A DNA stretch of 64,000 nucleotides from Carettochelys insculpta (Eukaryota > Chordata > Testudines > Carettochelyidae): assembly GCF_033958435.1 (NCBI RefSeq), contig NC_134137.1:221319501-221383500 (forward strand). Direction: 5' to 3'. The notes under the pieces were generated by a model. That model was given only the letters and a program-made list of their open reading frames with translations, ran no database searches and was not told the origin of the DNA. Below, piece after piece: positions 39,695 to 53,261 of the stretch. The translations under genes and the position numbers were made by a program. Position 1 is the first letter of the stretch. Each line of letters opens with the position of its first letter.

Positions 39695-42600
39695 GTAAGA
39701 AAAAAGGCAGTAGTGGGTGGGGTTCTTAAACAAGTTTTCTTCCTCTAATAATGTTATGGGTTTCTTTATCATGCCTGTGAGAATACAGTTTTCCATGGTG
39801 AATCCAGTTAATCCCTCTACAAATAGAAAGTTAATCTGTTGTATTTCCTGATCTGTCTTTGAATCCAATGTCTATGCTTCTAATATGAAGGGCTGTATTC
39901 TCCAAACCAATTAGGGCATCAAGAGACATTGGGCAAGTGATACTAAGGTGGAACATCACACCAGCTGTGTTTCTACCAGTTAAAGTATCACACTAGGAGC
40001 CAAAGGTTTTTTTGGGGGGTTCTAGCGCTGCAGCTGTTGCTGTTCCTCAACTCTAATGAAGGCATAAAATATTTTTTCTTATTTACAGTGATGTTTTGAA
40101 ATTCATTTACTGTTCGCAAAGGTTTTTGTTAAAAGTGCTGTAGAAGTACAACCCAGGACAGCTTTTTCCTTTAAAGGTTATTTATTGGATCGTGGTTGAG
40201 TCCAGAGATTCTGGTTTGGGGTCATAGATGCAACTCTTTTGCCCTCCCCCCGCCACGATGCTCACACGTGCACTATATTATCTGTAGGATGACCAGATGT
40301 TCTGGTTTTATAGGGACTCCCAATATTTGGGGCCTATTACCCCTACTCCTGTCCTGATTTGTCACAACTGTTGTGTGGCCTCACTAATTATTTGTGTCCT
40401 AATCTGAGGTTTTGGTGACCAGAGACCTGATTAATCGTATTGCTGTACTTTCAAGCCTGCTTGATTTCTGCTGTTAGACGTTTGCCAGAAGTAGAGTTTT
40501 TGTACTGGTATAGGAATGTCAGCATTGGCCATGGGTGGTAAGAGAAGAGGGACCAGTGGCTGATAACGACTGGGGATTCAGCAAAGCTGAATCACATTCC
40601 CACATTCCTCTTTTATTTTTTTTATTAAAACTCTCTCAGTTCTGTGGCTGTTCCTAGATTTTTTTTTCTGTTTGAGAGAAAAAACGTAGACAATAAATAT
40701 GCCTTTCTTTACCAAAGGCAAACATTGGTGTAAAGAGAGAGCTATATTTAGGCATGTTCTCTTCCAATGCCCTTCCTGCTGCTGCCCCCCACCACCACAA
40801 CATGCAAACTACTGGCTGTGGAAGGAAAAGAAAATTATTTTTTCTTTGGGTTAACAGACATCCACTAGTAGGTCATAACCCCCCAGGCCTGGCTCCAAAT
40901 GGAAGATGAACCCAGTATCTTTTCCAGTGACCTGCAGTCATCTCCAGTTTGATCCTCCACTTTCCTGAGAGGGTAATATCACCCAAGGCTTCTGTGTTTC
41001 CACTGTGACACTGGACAATTTAGTCTTTGGAATGCTATGAGTCTAGCATACCAATGCACATTTTATGCAAAATGAGTCATGCGAGTTGTCATTGGAAGAG
41101 TTTTATAATCTGCTGAATGATTATCTTACTTGAATGCATATATGTGGTGTGTGTTTGTTTTTAATCTAACATTAATCAGCATTCCAATGTGCATGTATTT
41201 CCAATGCAGTCATTGTAGTGGGCTGGGTCATGCCCACTAAACAAGATGCTTTGAGACTAAATAGCTGGTTGTGAAGGGCCAATGCAGGGTAACTGGCTGT
41301 TGGGGAAAACAGTAAGCCTTAGAAGAAGCTTTTCTCGCACCTGGTGAACCTTCCTTAGACTGCAACAGATCTCACAAGGTCATAAGACCAACCCACCTAT
41401 CTCTGGACTTCATCTTGGGATGTTAGTGTTTTTTTTTCCACAAACTGAGCTTTAGAATAAAGTGATTCCACCATATGCTAAAGCTGAATAAAGAAGGGAG
41501 AGAAATCATTGATGGCTCTTCGCTCCCCATACAAGAAGACTCATGGAAATACTGGAAGAACAAAGACTGAATTAGGGGAAGTGCAGGACCAAGGCTAAAG
41601 GGGTTTCTAGCCTGCATTTGAAAGACCTGGGGATTCCAAGCTGCATAGCAAGTGTAGCTTCTGCTTTAAGACTCTGCGATCCATTTGTAGCATCTGTCTG
41701 TGTGAGATTGTTTAATTTAGATCCTGTCTTTCTAATGTGGTAGATTTAAATGGGGTGTGTGTGTTTGTTGTTTGTTTTTTTTTTTTAATTTACTAGGCAA
41801 TCTGCTCTCATCTGTTTGCTGTCACTTAAAATATATTTTTCTAAAATTAATAAACTAGGTTTTTTGCTTTCACTAAACCAGTAAGTTGGAGTGAAGTGTT
41901 TGGGACCTGAGCTCAGAGAGGCTGTTGCGTGTTCCTTTCCCCACTGAGGGAGCGGTGAACTGGGTAATAAATTCATACTGCTTGGGGTTTGGGCCCAGGC
42001 AGGACAGTATCTCTCTGGAGTTCTAGACTGGAAAGCTAGAAGCTATTTCAGTGGTAGCCTTTCTGCTATTGCTTCATGGAGTGGCTGTGCGGAGAGGCAG
42101 CACATAGCTGCAGCTGGGTGTGTCCCTACCTGTTTGTATGCCTGTGGAAGTGTAGGTTGGGGAGTGGGTCTGCATCTTGTCACAGCAGCAGGGTGTGAGA
42201 GGGAGCCAAGGCTGGTTGATAAGAGGGCTCAGTGATACCCATTTCAGGTGGCACCCTGAGGGGAACCCGTCCTATCCACCACCAGAGAGAAACCAGGCAC
42301 TGACTCTGTTTACTCTCTAGGGTGGACTTAAGTCTGTGGGGATTGATAAACTGCTATATTTAACTCTGTTTCAGGTGTTAACATGACTCAACAACTGGAG
42401 GACCAGGTAAGACTCGAGTTGAAAGATGATGCTTAAGACTCTGTGCCCCACCACTTTTTGGGGGAAAAAAAAAAAACCACGGCAAATGCACAGATACATG
42501 TCTGCATTGGCAAACGGGCTAACTATAGGAATCTTCAGTGGCACAGCAGATTCATAAGATCCATTGTCATCTAATATTCCTGGCACTCGTGCTGTCCGGA

Positions 42601-45600
42601 TGGGATCACTCAAGTGTTATCCCCTGTATGGGAGAGGAAGTCTAGGGGACATTCAAGGGCTAAATGCAAAACTGATGCAGATGCATGGGGCATGAGATAC
42701 CCTATGTGGAGAGCATTTCCTGTGCCACAGCCCTGCAGTGTAAGAGGAAAATGCAGGCTGCTCTTCTTGCTGCAACAGCTCACTTAATGTTAGCTACCCC
42801 AATGTGGGTGTTAGATGTGAATTTGGCCCCAATCTCTTGGGCCCAGTTTATCCAGGGAGCATCTCAGTAGCTGCTTGTATAACAGTGGTAAGATTTGTTA
42901 TGTGTCAAAAGAGGCAGATGCTTTTAAACGTGGGGAAAGGTGCTGGCGTGTTGGGAGGGGTCAAATCTTGGAATATCATTTAGGACCTTTATCTCCACAA
43001 TACCATATTAGTTCTGTGTTAATCTGAATGACCATTTCCTTGGCTTCTGTTTGTAGTTGATGGAGAGCCTGGGAATGGTGATCTACAAAGCTCTGGACTG
43101 GGGGATTGACAACTATATGGAGCGAGAGCTGAGTGGACCACTGGAGAAGCTGATCTCCCTCCTTCTGAAATTAGACACTGAGTCAATCAAACCTGCGATC
43201 ACTCTCCAGGATGTCCTCAAGGTTCCCCTCCACCCCGTATTTATTTTCCTATACAACCATGTTGGTTTCTCTAATGTATGTGTACTTATCTCACCACCTG
43301 ACTATACCAGCACATTCTGGGAAGACACAGTCGAGGTCCCACCAGCGCCTGTTAGCTGGTGCACTCTGAAAGATTGCACAGATATGGGAGAAAGGAAAAA
43401 TGAGCAAGGTAGTTCCACGGGCATTGTTTGGGCAACATACACATATCCAAACAAGTGTGCCATTCAGCTTGTAGGAAACTTGTGCCAGCCTAGGCCACTG
43501 GCTGGGACCCCACATAGTTAGATGGTGTTAAGGGAGGAAGGGGAAGGCTGGGCAAAGCAGGGGTTAAACAGAGCCTCTTGGCACAATTAGCCCCACCCTG
43601 GTTCACCTGCAGCCAGTGTCAGGCTTGGAGGCAGTATAAAAGGGGAGAAGCTAGCCCAGCTGGGGGCTGACCAGCCAAGAGGTAGGAGCTGTCTCTGGTG
43701 CATGCAGTGCCTGAGTCAGAGCTGCCACCAGGTCAGCTGCTGAAGGAAGGAGCCACCAAACCCTTTCCCAGGCAGAGATGTGGGGAGAACCTCAGAAAAC
43801 CAACCCCCTGCAGAGAGGAAGCTAGAGTCTTGGGGCATCACCTCAAACTAAGACTACAGGCTTTAGGGGTGGGCTGCAGACAAGGGGCCTAGCCATTAGG
43901 CCACCCTGCCATCAAGGGCGGGGGCCCCACTTACACTGGTGCAGCTACTAACTGTAGTGAGGATGGGGAAAATGCACCATGTGTAAAGTTGTAGTTACTT
44001 ATAAGTTCAGTTAATATCTATAGCACAGCTAGGATCTTCGTCTCCAGTTTTCTCCTCTGTGGCTGTCTCTTGCTGCCAGTGCCTGCTATGAACTCAACCT
44101 TTTAGGAACATGCCTGCAGGCAGCATGATTGAGTCCTACTTCTCCCAGTCACCTATGGAGGGCCAGGTTATTTGGATGGGGTAAGTCCCTATTTTTAAAG
44201 AGTCATGTGCGCATCCATAAAAAAGCATGATGATAATGCACTTGGCCTATCACAGGCAGGACTTCTGCAACCGAGAGGCCCGTCAGTACTTGCAAGATTC
44301 TGTCTTCCTGAGACTCTTCTTGACCTAGCAGCTGAATTGCAAGCTGTTAAGAGAGACTAGCGCACTGTCAAATGTGGATACTCCCAGTCACTTCTTCCTA
44401 TATACCAAGGAATTGCAGGATGCTGTATTCAAAAGCAGCAGCAAAGCTAAAGGAAACGCTTCATCTCATCTTAAGAGTTATCCTCTTTCCAAGCAGCTGG
44501 CCTCTAGCAGGCAAAACCAATGATGTAGTGGTTTTGCAAATGTACTTCTAGGCTATATTAACTTTTAAAATCCCAGAATACCTGCTCATATGGGGAGAGA
44601 TTCTGTCACTGGAACTAAGGCAGTATGCAGGCACTGAGAAAAGTTATGTCTAAAGCAGCACGTGCTCTTTTGTTAGTGAGGAATAGTTTCTTCAAAGCAC
44701 TGTCCAGACATGAGCAAAAATTAAATATGGAGATATTCCTGTCTCACAGAAGTGGAAGGGACCTTCAGAGGTCATCAGGCCCAGTCCCCTGCACTTACAG
44801 CAGGACGTACCACTATCCCTGACAGTTGAGCTTCACTATGGCTCTGCTATTTTACACACAGAGAAACTGAGGCACGAAAAACATGATTTATTCAAGATCT
44901 TGCAGTGGGTTCCTGAAAAAGCGGGGATTTAAATGCTAATGATTCCTACTTTGTGCTTGGTCCATTACTGTTCTCATTCAAGTTTTCTTTCTGCAGTCAT
45001 TAGACAACTGGCTGGTGTGCTCAAGTCACAGAGCAGCCATAATTTCATTCTACCTGGTTTATTTATTTTTTTTAAGGAGAACAGAAGTCTGTCGTGAGAG
45101 TGCATGGTGATTTCCTCTAACATGCCATCTTTTCCATGTCTCAGAAAATGGCAGTCTCACCTGAAAATGAGTTATTTAAAGTTCTGGAGATGTCTTGCAT
45201 ATGTAAGACAGGAAATTACATAGCTCCCTTCGTTATTGCTGGTACAAAATTGGCTTTTCACTTTCCCTGTTCCACCTTCCTTTGTCCTCCCAACAGAAGG
45301 GAAGGCTTTTCTGTGCTTTAACATGCAAGGGACTCAAGGCAAGGTGTTCCAGTTGCCTGAGTAAACTGGAAAAGGAGATCTAGAATCCCTCCTACCCCCA
45401 TCCTTTATTTCAATCAGAACTTTGTCCTTCACCATCAATGCTGAGTATATGACTGAATTTCATTTCAGATCTGTGAGGAGCATTTGCCACGGCCTGCTGA
45501 GGCTGCCAGCTATTACAGAACGATCTGCAGGGCGCTCTTTGCTGAGTATGTAGATCTTCAGAAGCTAATGCACACCATACAGAGCTCCAAAGAGGTATTT

Positions 45601-48600
45601 TGGAAGCCTCATTAAGCAGCAGTTTCTTCTTACCTCACACACGTAATGCCAAACTAATCCTCTTCCTTTTCCCCTCCAAACAGAAGGTGATTCAGCTAAG
45701 GGTCTGCTTTCTCCCTGTCACCAGAATACATTCATCTTGTGTTTTGTCTCCCAAGTTACTGAAGTAGTCAGTACAACGGCTGACAGGCTGGATACAGGAA
45801 TGACTGAACACAGTACAGGCTAATGATCCGCTCACATGTTTGTTTGACAGAGTCTAAGAAGAATGGATGTGGAGGACTTGCTGGAAAATGACTCTGCGAG
45901 GGAAAAGGATAATTACTGGGTAGGCATTTAGAGTTCTTGGTTTGTATTTTATTTTCCACTCTGTGAGGCCTTCCAGTGACTTCCCAGCTTAAAATGAGTC
46001 AGATGAACACACCTAGTTAAAACCCTCTCAGTGCCAAGTGACACATGACATTTAAGTTCTAATTCTCAGGGGGGAATTGCTATCCACCCCACAGAATTCT
46101 CTTCTCTTTGGTCTTGTCTGCACTGCCAGCTTTGGGGAGATCTCCTACTGGAGCACTGGGAAACAAGGCTGTAGCTTAGTCAGTGACTTTCTTGCCACCA
46201 TGTTTCGCAGACCTGCTGTGAGGAGGTTTAGGCAATTAAAGGACATTGGCCTCAACTGTTAGAGCTGCACAGATGCTATCAAAGCTAAAACAATGGTGGA
46301 ACATTCACAGAAAAAAGCTCAATATCAATATAGCTTCCATGTTTTGGTTTTTTGTTTTCCCCACCACCTGCTTTAGCCTATCACTCTAGTTGTCAGACTC
46401 CAAGATGGCTGGGGCAGGGAGAATGGCTTAATCTGTTCCATCCTGGGCCACTGAATTTGGTGTGCAACCAAAAACAAACAGCTCTTTTGACTGGAGCCTT
46501 GCCAGGGTAAACCAATGCAGTGGAGTCTGTAAGAGACAGGAACAGCAACTCCCTAGAGACCTGTTCCCACTCCTCTTGTCTAAATAGTGTTCACTTTGAA
46601 ACATAACAAACCATTCCTGTGAAAATGTTTGTGACATTTGTGTTTAGGCATCTTTTCAATTTTGTCATGTATTAAAATAAACTAGTGAGTTAACTCTTGC
46701 TCTCTAGACCACCGAATCAACCTCACGTCACTTATTCAGGGAAGAGCCAAGTAAATCCATGGGCTTTGCAGTGTGGCCTGAAATCCCCTGGACTCAGCTT
46801 TATTAAATTAAGAAAAGTGTGGTTTCAAAAGCCCCATTGCCAATCCTCTACCCTTAGTCTCCCAGATGCAAACCTCCTTCCTCACCATCCCACCCCACCC
46901 CCAAAAGCCAGCTGTTTGCACCATCCTGCCAGGCAGCTAGGGCCTGAACTAAGTAGGGCTCTATAGATATATGGCTGTCTTGAATGGCATCTGGTAGCTA
47001 AAGCAGTCTATGGAGCACAGGATTATACACTCCAGTATGCTGAACATCCCCATCAGGCAGGCCCCTCCTTAGGCACACCTATTACAAACTGCTTCCTAGC
47101 AGGAGGTGTGTATATATAAATTGGAATATCTAAGACACCAATCACCTTGACGTCAGTGTTTAGATGCCTCTTGGGAACATAACTGTTGCACCAGCCTTTA
47201 AGTGTATCCTTTTTCACCATATCACTGCTATGTGGCTGGAGCGTGCTCATAGCTCTATATCTCTTTGTGTTAATGGGTCTAACACTGTTGGCGTTTCCTG
47301 CTTGGGCAACCCTGGCACCAGTAGTGCCTGGGACACACGTTTTAGAAACCTGCACAACGTTCTCTCTCAAGAAGTCTGGGTAGCCCCATACAGAGTCTGG
47401 ATCACATTAAGGTCCATGGCTGAGATGGCTAAGAAAGTACTTAATACCCTCCTGTGCAGTGAAGTGCTGTTACCAGTAGAAAAGTGACTGATGCTGATTG
47501 CAGTAATCACAGTACCAAGATACGTAGTCTTGTCAGTGAAGGCAGTTCAGCTTAAGCTGTCATACAGCTGATTGTGTCCATCTCTTTTGCTATTTGCCAA
47601 TTTGCCTGCAGTCTTGTCTTGGACACCCCTGGGTTGAAAGGGTAGTTCAATATTCTGCTCCTCCAGAAATACAATAGTTCAGGAAAGAATGACTTAGTGT
47701 GGCTGTCCTTTACTTTAGTTGCAGTCTTCTACTTTTGTAGTGTAAACAGGATTGGAGTTTATCTAGGCTAAAACTATGGACAGGCCTGGTTCTTGATTAT
47801 CACGGCATGCAGCTAAACACCCCTCTCATCCCTGCTGCTGGGGGGCTTGGTTATGGCTCTTGTCAAGTCTTCCAAACATCCTGCCATGAAGAGTAATCAA
47901 GACCTAATATTGCAGATCTTTTTTGGCAGAGGGGGTAGGTGAGGAAGGCTGCAGGGAGGCACTTAGTTTTAAGGCAGTCCTAAACCAAAAAATAGTAAGG
48001 CACCCAAACAGCCTTCTTATTGGGTTCGATTCTCTCTTAAGCTCAATATAAGAAGAGTTAAATCAACAATTTAATGACGTTTCCTGAACGTGTGGAGCTG
48101 AACTGAATGACTTTGTGTTAATGAGTGTGATCCTGCAGGCCCAAGCATCAACATAGAATCAGGTGCCTTACCTTTGATGTAAAGAACAGGATGGATACAT
48201 ATTGTAGCTGAGTCTAGATCCCATAGTTCTGGTTAATTTGTGTTGCTTCGGCTTTGCCTCTTTTCTTCCTCCCTTATTTTGAGCATTCAAATAGATTATA
48301 AAGTTGCATTTCATACCATAGGCCAGTTTTAATTATCTTAATATCTTGCCTTGTATCTTTTTCCAAAGACCTCGAAGAGAGATTCAGAAACAATAGGCCT
48401 TGTAACAGTCATCTGAGGTAGCTAAATTTTATTTTAGCCATTTTCTCAGGCAAACTGTGGCACCAGGCTATACCCCAAAAGTTAGTGGCAACTAGGATGT
48501 GAACCCACCTGAGTCCTCCTTCCCCCCTCCCCAAACCATCCTCCTGTTCTGCTCTGTACTGTACTGCTCTGCCTAGATTTCTAAACAAGCGTAAATGAAA

Positions 48601-51600
48601 ATCTGAAGCAGATATGTGTGCAGCTACAAATAGCTTGTAGTGGCTAGCTGAGCCCCTTGTTGAATGAGAGAATGCCATCTCAGAGGTTCCAGAGACCTAA
48701 GTGGCTCACGTTGCAGGCTAGCTTGTGGCATGATGTCATCGGGGAACTGCGGAATGGTGTGAGGCTGCGCAAGACCCTGGAGCGACCCCACTGTAGCGTT
48801 CCCCCCAAAGAATATGCCCGGTCTCCCTACGAGCTCTTGGCAGAGGACATCCGACGCAAGAAATACACCCTCCGCAAGGTGAAGGTGAGCAATGGTTCTC
48901 AACTTGCTTAGTATGGAATCTGCTACTATAGTTTTCTGACATCTGTTTGATTAAACCCAGCCTTCATCCTCAGACTCATTCCTTCTGAGTAACTGCCAGG
49001 CCTGAAGGATGGGTGACCCCTCATGAGCTCCATTTGAGCATCTCATGACCACCATATTCACCCATCAACTCACTTCATTTCCTAGAACTAAGCTTAGCTT
49101 ACAGCGGCTTACGCAGCAGTACCCTGTATGAAGATACGTCATAAAACTGACCCTCGCTTACTCTCTTTCCCAGCTCTGGAAACCCTGATCTATCTCTTCA
49201 CAGGCTCTGTAAGCTGTGTCCTTCCCGATCTCCTTGGAAGTATGCAATTAGGCAATAGAGAACTCCTCCATGAGAGAGACCCAAAGGGAAGTTTACTACT
49301 GGGATGCCTCAAGCAGAGGGCCAGAGCAGCACACAAATGGGGTGGGGGTTGGGCAAAATAAGGAAAGCTGACCAAGCTCCCAACAAGTTCTGCTGTACTG
49401 GCTGATTTGTGATGGGTCAGTGGGCTCCAGTGCTGCTGATGGCTAAGATGCCCAGGGATGATGATGGAATTCCTCAAAAGGACTGCAGCACCACATGCTT
49501 GCCACTGTTTGAGTCAGCAAGGAGTTGGGTCAGTTCTAAACGCTGGCATGAAATGTGATGTCTTGCAAGCCAGCTCTGTGGCATGAGTTGGGAAACAGTT
49601 TTGTGATTGATCTGTTGTTACAAAATCTTGCCTATCACACTAAACCCCATTTATAACTCATGCATCTGCTTTTCCTCTCTTTTGCCTTCTAATATGTTTC
49701 TGAATAATCCTAGTCAAGCTGTGGTTCACTTGCTTATAGCTTCTGTGCACAGGTTACAAGTACTGAGTGTGCTGGGGCTACAGAAATTTCTGGCTGAGTG
49801 TGGAAACTGACTTGTCAGAAGAGGTATGTCTGCTGCTCTGGAGATCTTCACTTATCCAGTGGCTCTTCATAGCGCTCAATTTCATGTTGCAGGCATCAGA
49901 GAGGAAGCCGAAGGAGCACTCCCCCAGAGAACCCAGTCTGCATGACCTGCTCATGATGGAAATAAAACAACCACGGAAACTTCGTCCATCTGCCATAGAG
50001 AGAAATTGGAGCAAGCACAAAGGTAGCTAGTGGTACTGCTGGGCATCCATTAGTAGTGGTAGGCATATTTGTGGTATGTGAGTTGGTCATGGGTCAAGTA
50101 AGGGAGGCTAAGGAGCTCTGGCTCAGTTTTCAGAGGCACTGGCATTGCTGCTTTACATACATAGAATCGTGTATCTGGAAGGGATCTCAGGGTCATCTAG
50201 TCCAGTCCTCTGCATCTCTGGCTTATGTCACTTGCTAGGGCCTGGTTGCCTTGGCTGGAGTGTCTTACCTCTTATGAGAGAGAGGATAACGGGCTCGACT
50301 CTGGTGAGCTTAAAAAGAGGCGAATGGCTGCTGAGCCATCACTGCCTCCAGGAGTTCCAGTATGGGACTTGGAGCCTTGCATCTACAGCTCATTATGCTG
50401 CAGGTTTTTGGCTTGGTTTATTTTTTTTTTTCCAGATACCTTTGTGATGCCAGCCCTTTCCTCGAATTTCAAGTGTGGCAATGTCTTATCTGTCCAGAAG
50501 GCCAGTACAGAACTTACAATTCACCAAGTTAACAAAGAGCTACTGGTCCCTGACCTGCTGGTCTCAGAATTTCAGGTGAGCCATTCAAATTACATCTTGT
50601 TTTTAGAGAATAGAGTACCCATCAGTTCATTTGAATCCTATCCTCCAGAAACCCAAGCCCTGGATAAAAACATGATTATGTAGTATAGATGGAGCTTTAA
50701 AACAGAGGTTCTCACTGCTCTCAACGTAAATTCCAAGACTCCTTTTTTTTTGTAAGAGTTGGGATCTATGTAGCCAACATTAGCCAAAATGTTTTTGACT
50801 CCCCTTCCTTCTGTCATAGTTGTCCACTCCAGAGGTGAACAACAAGAAGTCCTGTGGCACCTTATAGACTAACAGATATTTTGGAGTGTAAACTTTTGTG
50901 GGAAAAGGACCGCTTTGTCTGACAAAGTGGATCTGTGCCCACGAAAGCTTATGCTCCAAAATATCTGTTAGTCTATAAGGTGCCACAGGACTTCTTGTTG
51001 TTCTCGAAGATACAGACGAACACAGCTGTCTCTCTGATACTTGTCACGCTGGAGGCGTTTAACTTGCGTGAGTAAATAATCTCCACTCTATCCCATACCC
51101 TGTGTAAGGTAATCATTCAACCTCTGTTTGTGGAATATCTATGCAAACACCAGGGCTGACAGCTACCACAGGTCCAGGGGCACAGTAGGAGAGTGGGTTC
51201 TGAGAGTGGAAGGGTTGAGGCTCAGGGCAGTCAGTCCTGCCCTCCATGCTCCCCCAGAGCTGTGCATGGAATGCTGCCACTGCACTTCAAAGGGATCCAA
51301 GGCAACTGCTCCTTTTGCATTCCCCATCCGAGGGCCTGAGAGCAAATGATGACTCTGGTAACTCGCTAAAGTCATCGGTCATCTTCAGAAAAATCTCAGA
51401 ACTGTTCACGATCAATTCATGTGTACTTGGTGTCTGAATTTCAAGCTTTTTGTTTCTGTTCCCCATGCAATCACTACTTCTGGCACAAATATTCCTGTAC
51501 AAAACCTGGAGGTTTATTTTCTATTTGCACTTTTGTCAGTGAAATGTTTTCCTCTGACTTAAGCAATTGCAAATGTGACTGGATATTTGCAGAATTATCT

Positions 51601-53223
51601 TTACGCTTGAACTGTACAAGTACAGTTACAGTTGGTAGAAACTTGTGATCATTCACAGTCAATAGCGCTATATGAGACACTGTCAGCTGAATCCTATTGG
51701 TGTAACTCTAGCTTGTACAAATGCTTTTAGTGAGCAGGATTGCAGCAGCACAAGCTAAAAAGTTCAGGATCTTTAAAACAAAGCCAAGCTTAAGGCATCC
51801 TGTACTCTTAGGATCTCTTCTCAGGCAGGTTCTATTGTAGGGGCTTAGGCTTTGCTAGTTTGGATTAGCAAGAGAGGCCAAGACGTTTAATACCAGGAAC
51901 CATCTGGGGTCACCCACAGAATCTCCTGAGTGGCTTTTAAGAGTTCCTGCCTGCAAACTGGTGCTAGAAAAATGTAGCTTCTGGCATAGGCTCAAAGCTT
52001 TAGAGGAAGAGTCTAAATTGAAGGGCTGACTCTGAATAGCCTCCATCCCTGAGTCTTGTGAGGTAGCTGTAGCTGAAGTTAGGATTTGGGTAGTGTAATA
52101 GGGAGAGAAACTGAGATATAAGCCCTTGTGTTAGAGGCTGGGTATGAGGCCTGAGGTACGTATTGGGCACGCATTGCTAATATAAAGCTATGCTAGCAAA
52201 AGTTAGGCTGTGAGCAAATGTTAGGCTTTGCCTGCTTGTAAGGTCACAGTATTGGGCTAATGCTGCAAAAATACACATATTTAAGGAGTGCTAGAAGGCG
52301 CAAAGTACTTTGTGCAAACACACTTCAGGAAGGTGGCACTGGACACAACAATATTAAGTATGGCACTAACCCCTTTTCTAAAAACGATGAATACCCTAAC
52401 CCCTTCTAAAAGCAGAAAAGGCTAGGATGACAGTAATAAATTACAAAATAATGGGTGGTAACCAGCTACACCAAAAATGTTAACTAACCACGTTAGTGGA
52501 GCAATGCATAACTTGTTTGTACTAATGTATAAAATAGTTTCACCACTACTGCTTACCTCACCACCACCACCAGATGGCTGCCTCTCTCGAGCCCCTGTTG
52601 CCTCATTCGTTGTCGAGGAGGAGCATATCTGCTATTCTCAGGGGCTGTAGATTATGTTGAGGTGATATTTTACATCCATTGCCAGAATCTCCTATCTGAT
52701 CCACAGGAACCAGATTTGGCATTGGAATTCAACTTGGGAGTCCTCTCGGACAGATCGGTGCTAACATCCAGCAGCACAGGTTAGTATGTCCTTTTCTGCC
52801 TTGCTCTACCCTGCCACAACATGGTCTCAACACTTGAATCAGTGAGTCCTCCACATTCGTGGAAACTGTCCCTGGTCCATCTTCCTTTGCTTCAGCCTCC
52901 TGTGAAGCCACTTGTCTGCAAGAGGCATCTGAGGATCTCCCTGGAGTTGCTCACACGGAGAGTGACCTTTCAAGTCAGTTTCTTGCTGTGCAACTTGTTG
53001 AATCTGTTTAAATTGCACATCTTCAGTTTCAGACCTCAAGGTGTATGTTATGGTACCAAACATTCAGTAATGCTTTAGAATGCATGAATGAAAGGAATGA
53101 AAGTTTACCATGTGATTTAAAGTAGATATGCCACATGTAATATATGATGTTGGGGGCGGGGGCACGGTGCGTGATGTGGTGGTGGTTCCAGGCATTGCTG
53201 AAAGGGGCAAACTTGGGCAAATG

Positions 53224-53261
<38 letters not shown>

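Noticed and set aside
43057..43521. Reading Spire-like exon 3 on to the end of the open frame (154 codons)
   Set aside because: Beyond VLK the translation loses KIND similarity, while splicing at 43221 to exon 4 restores it.
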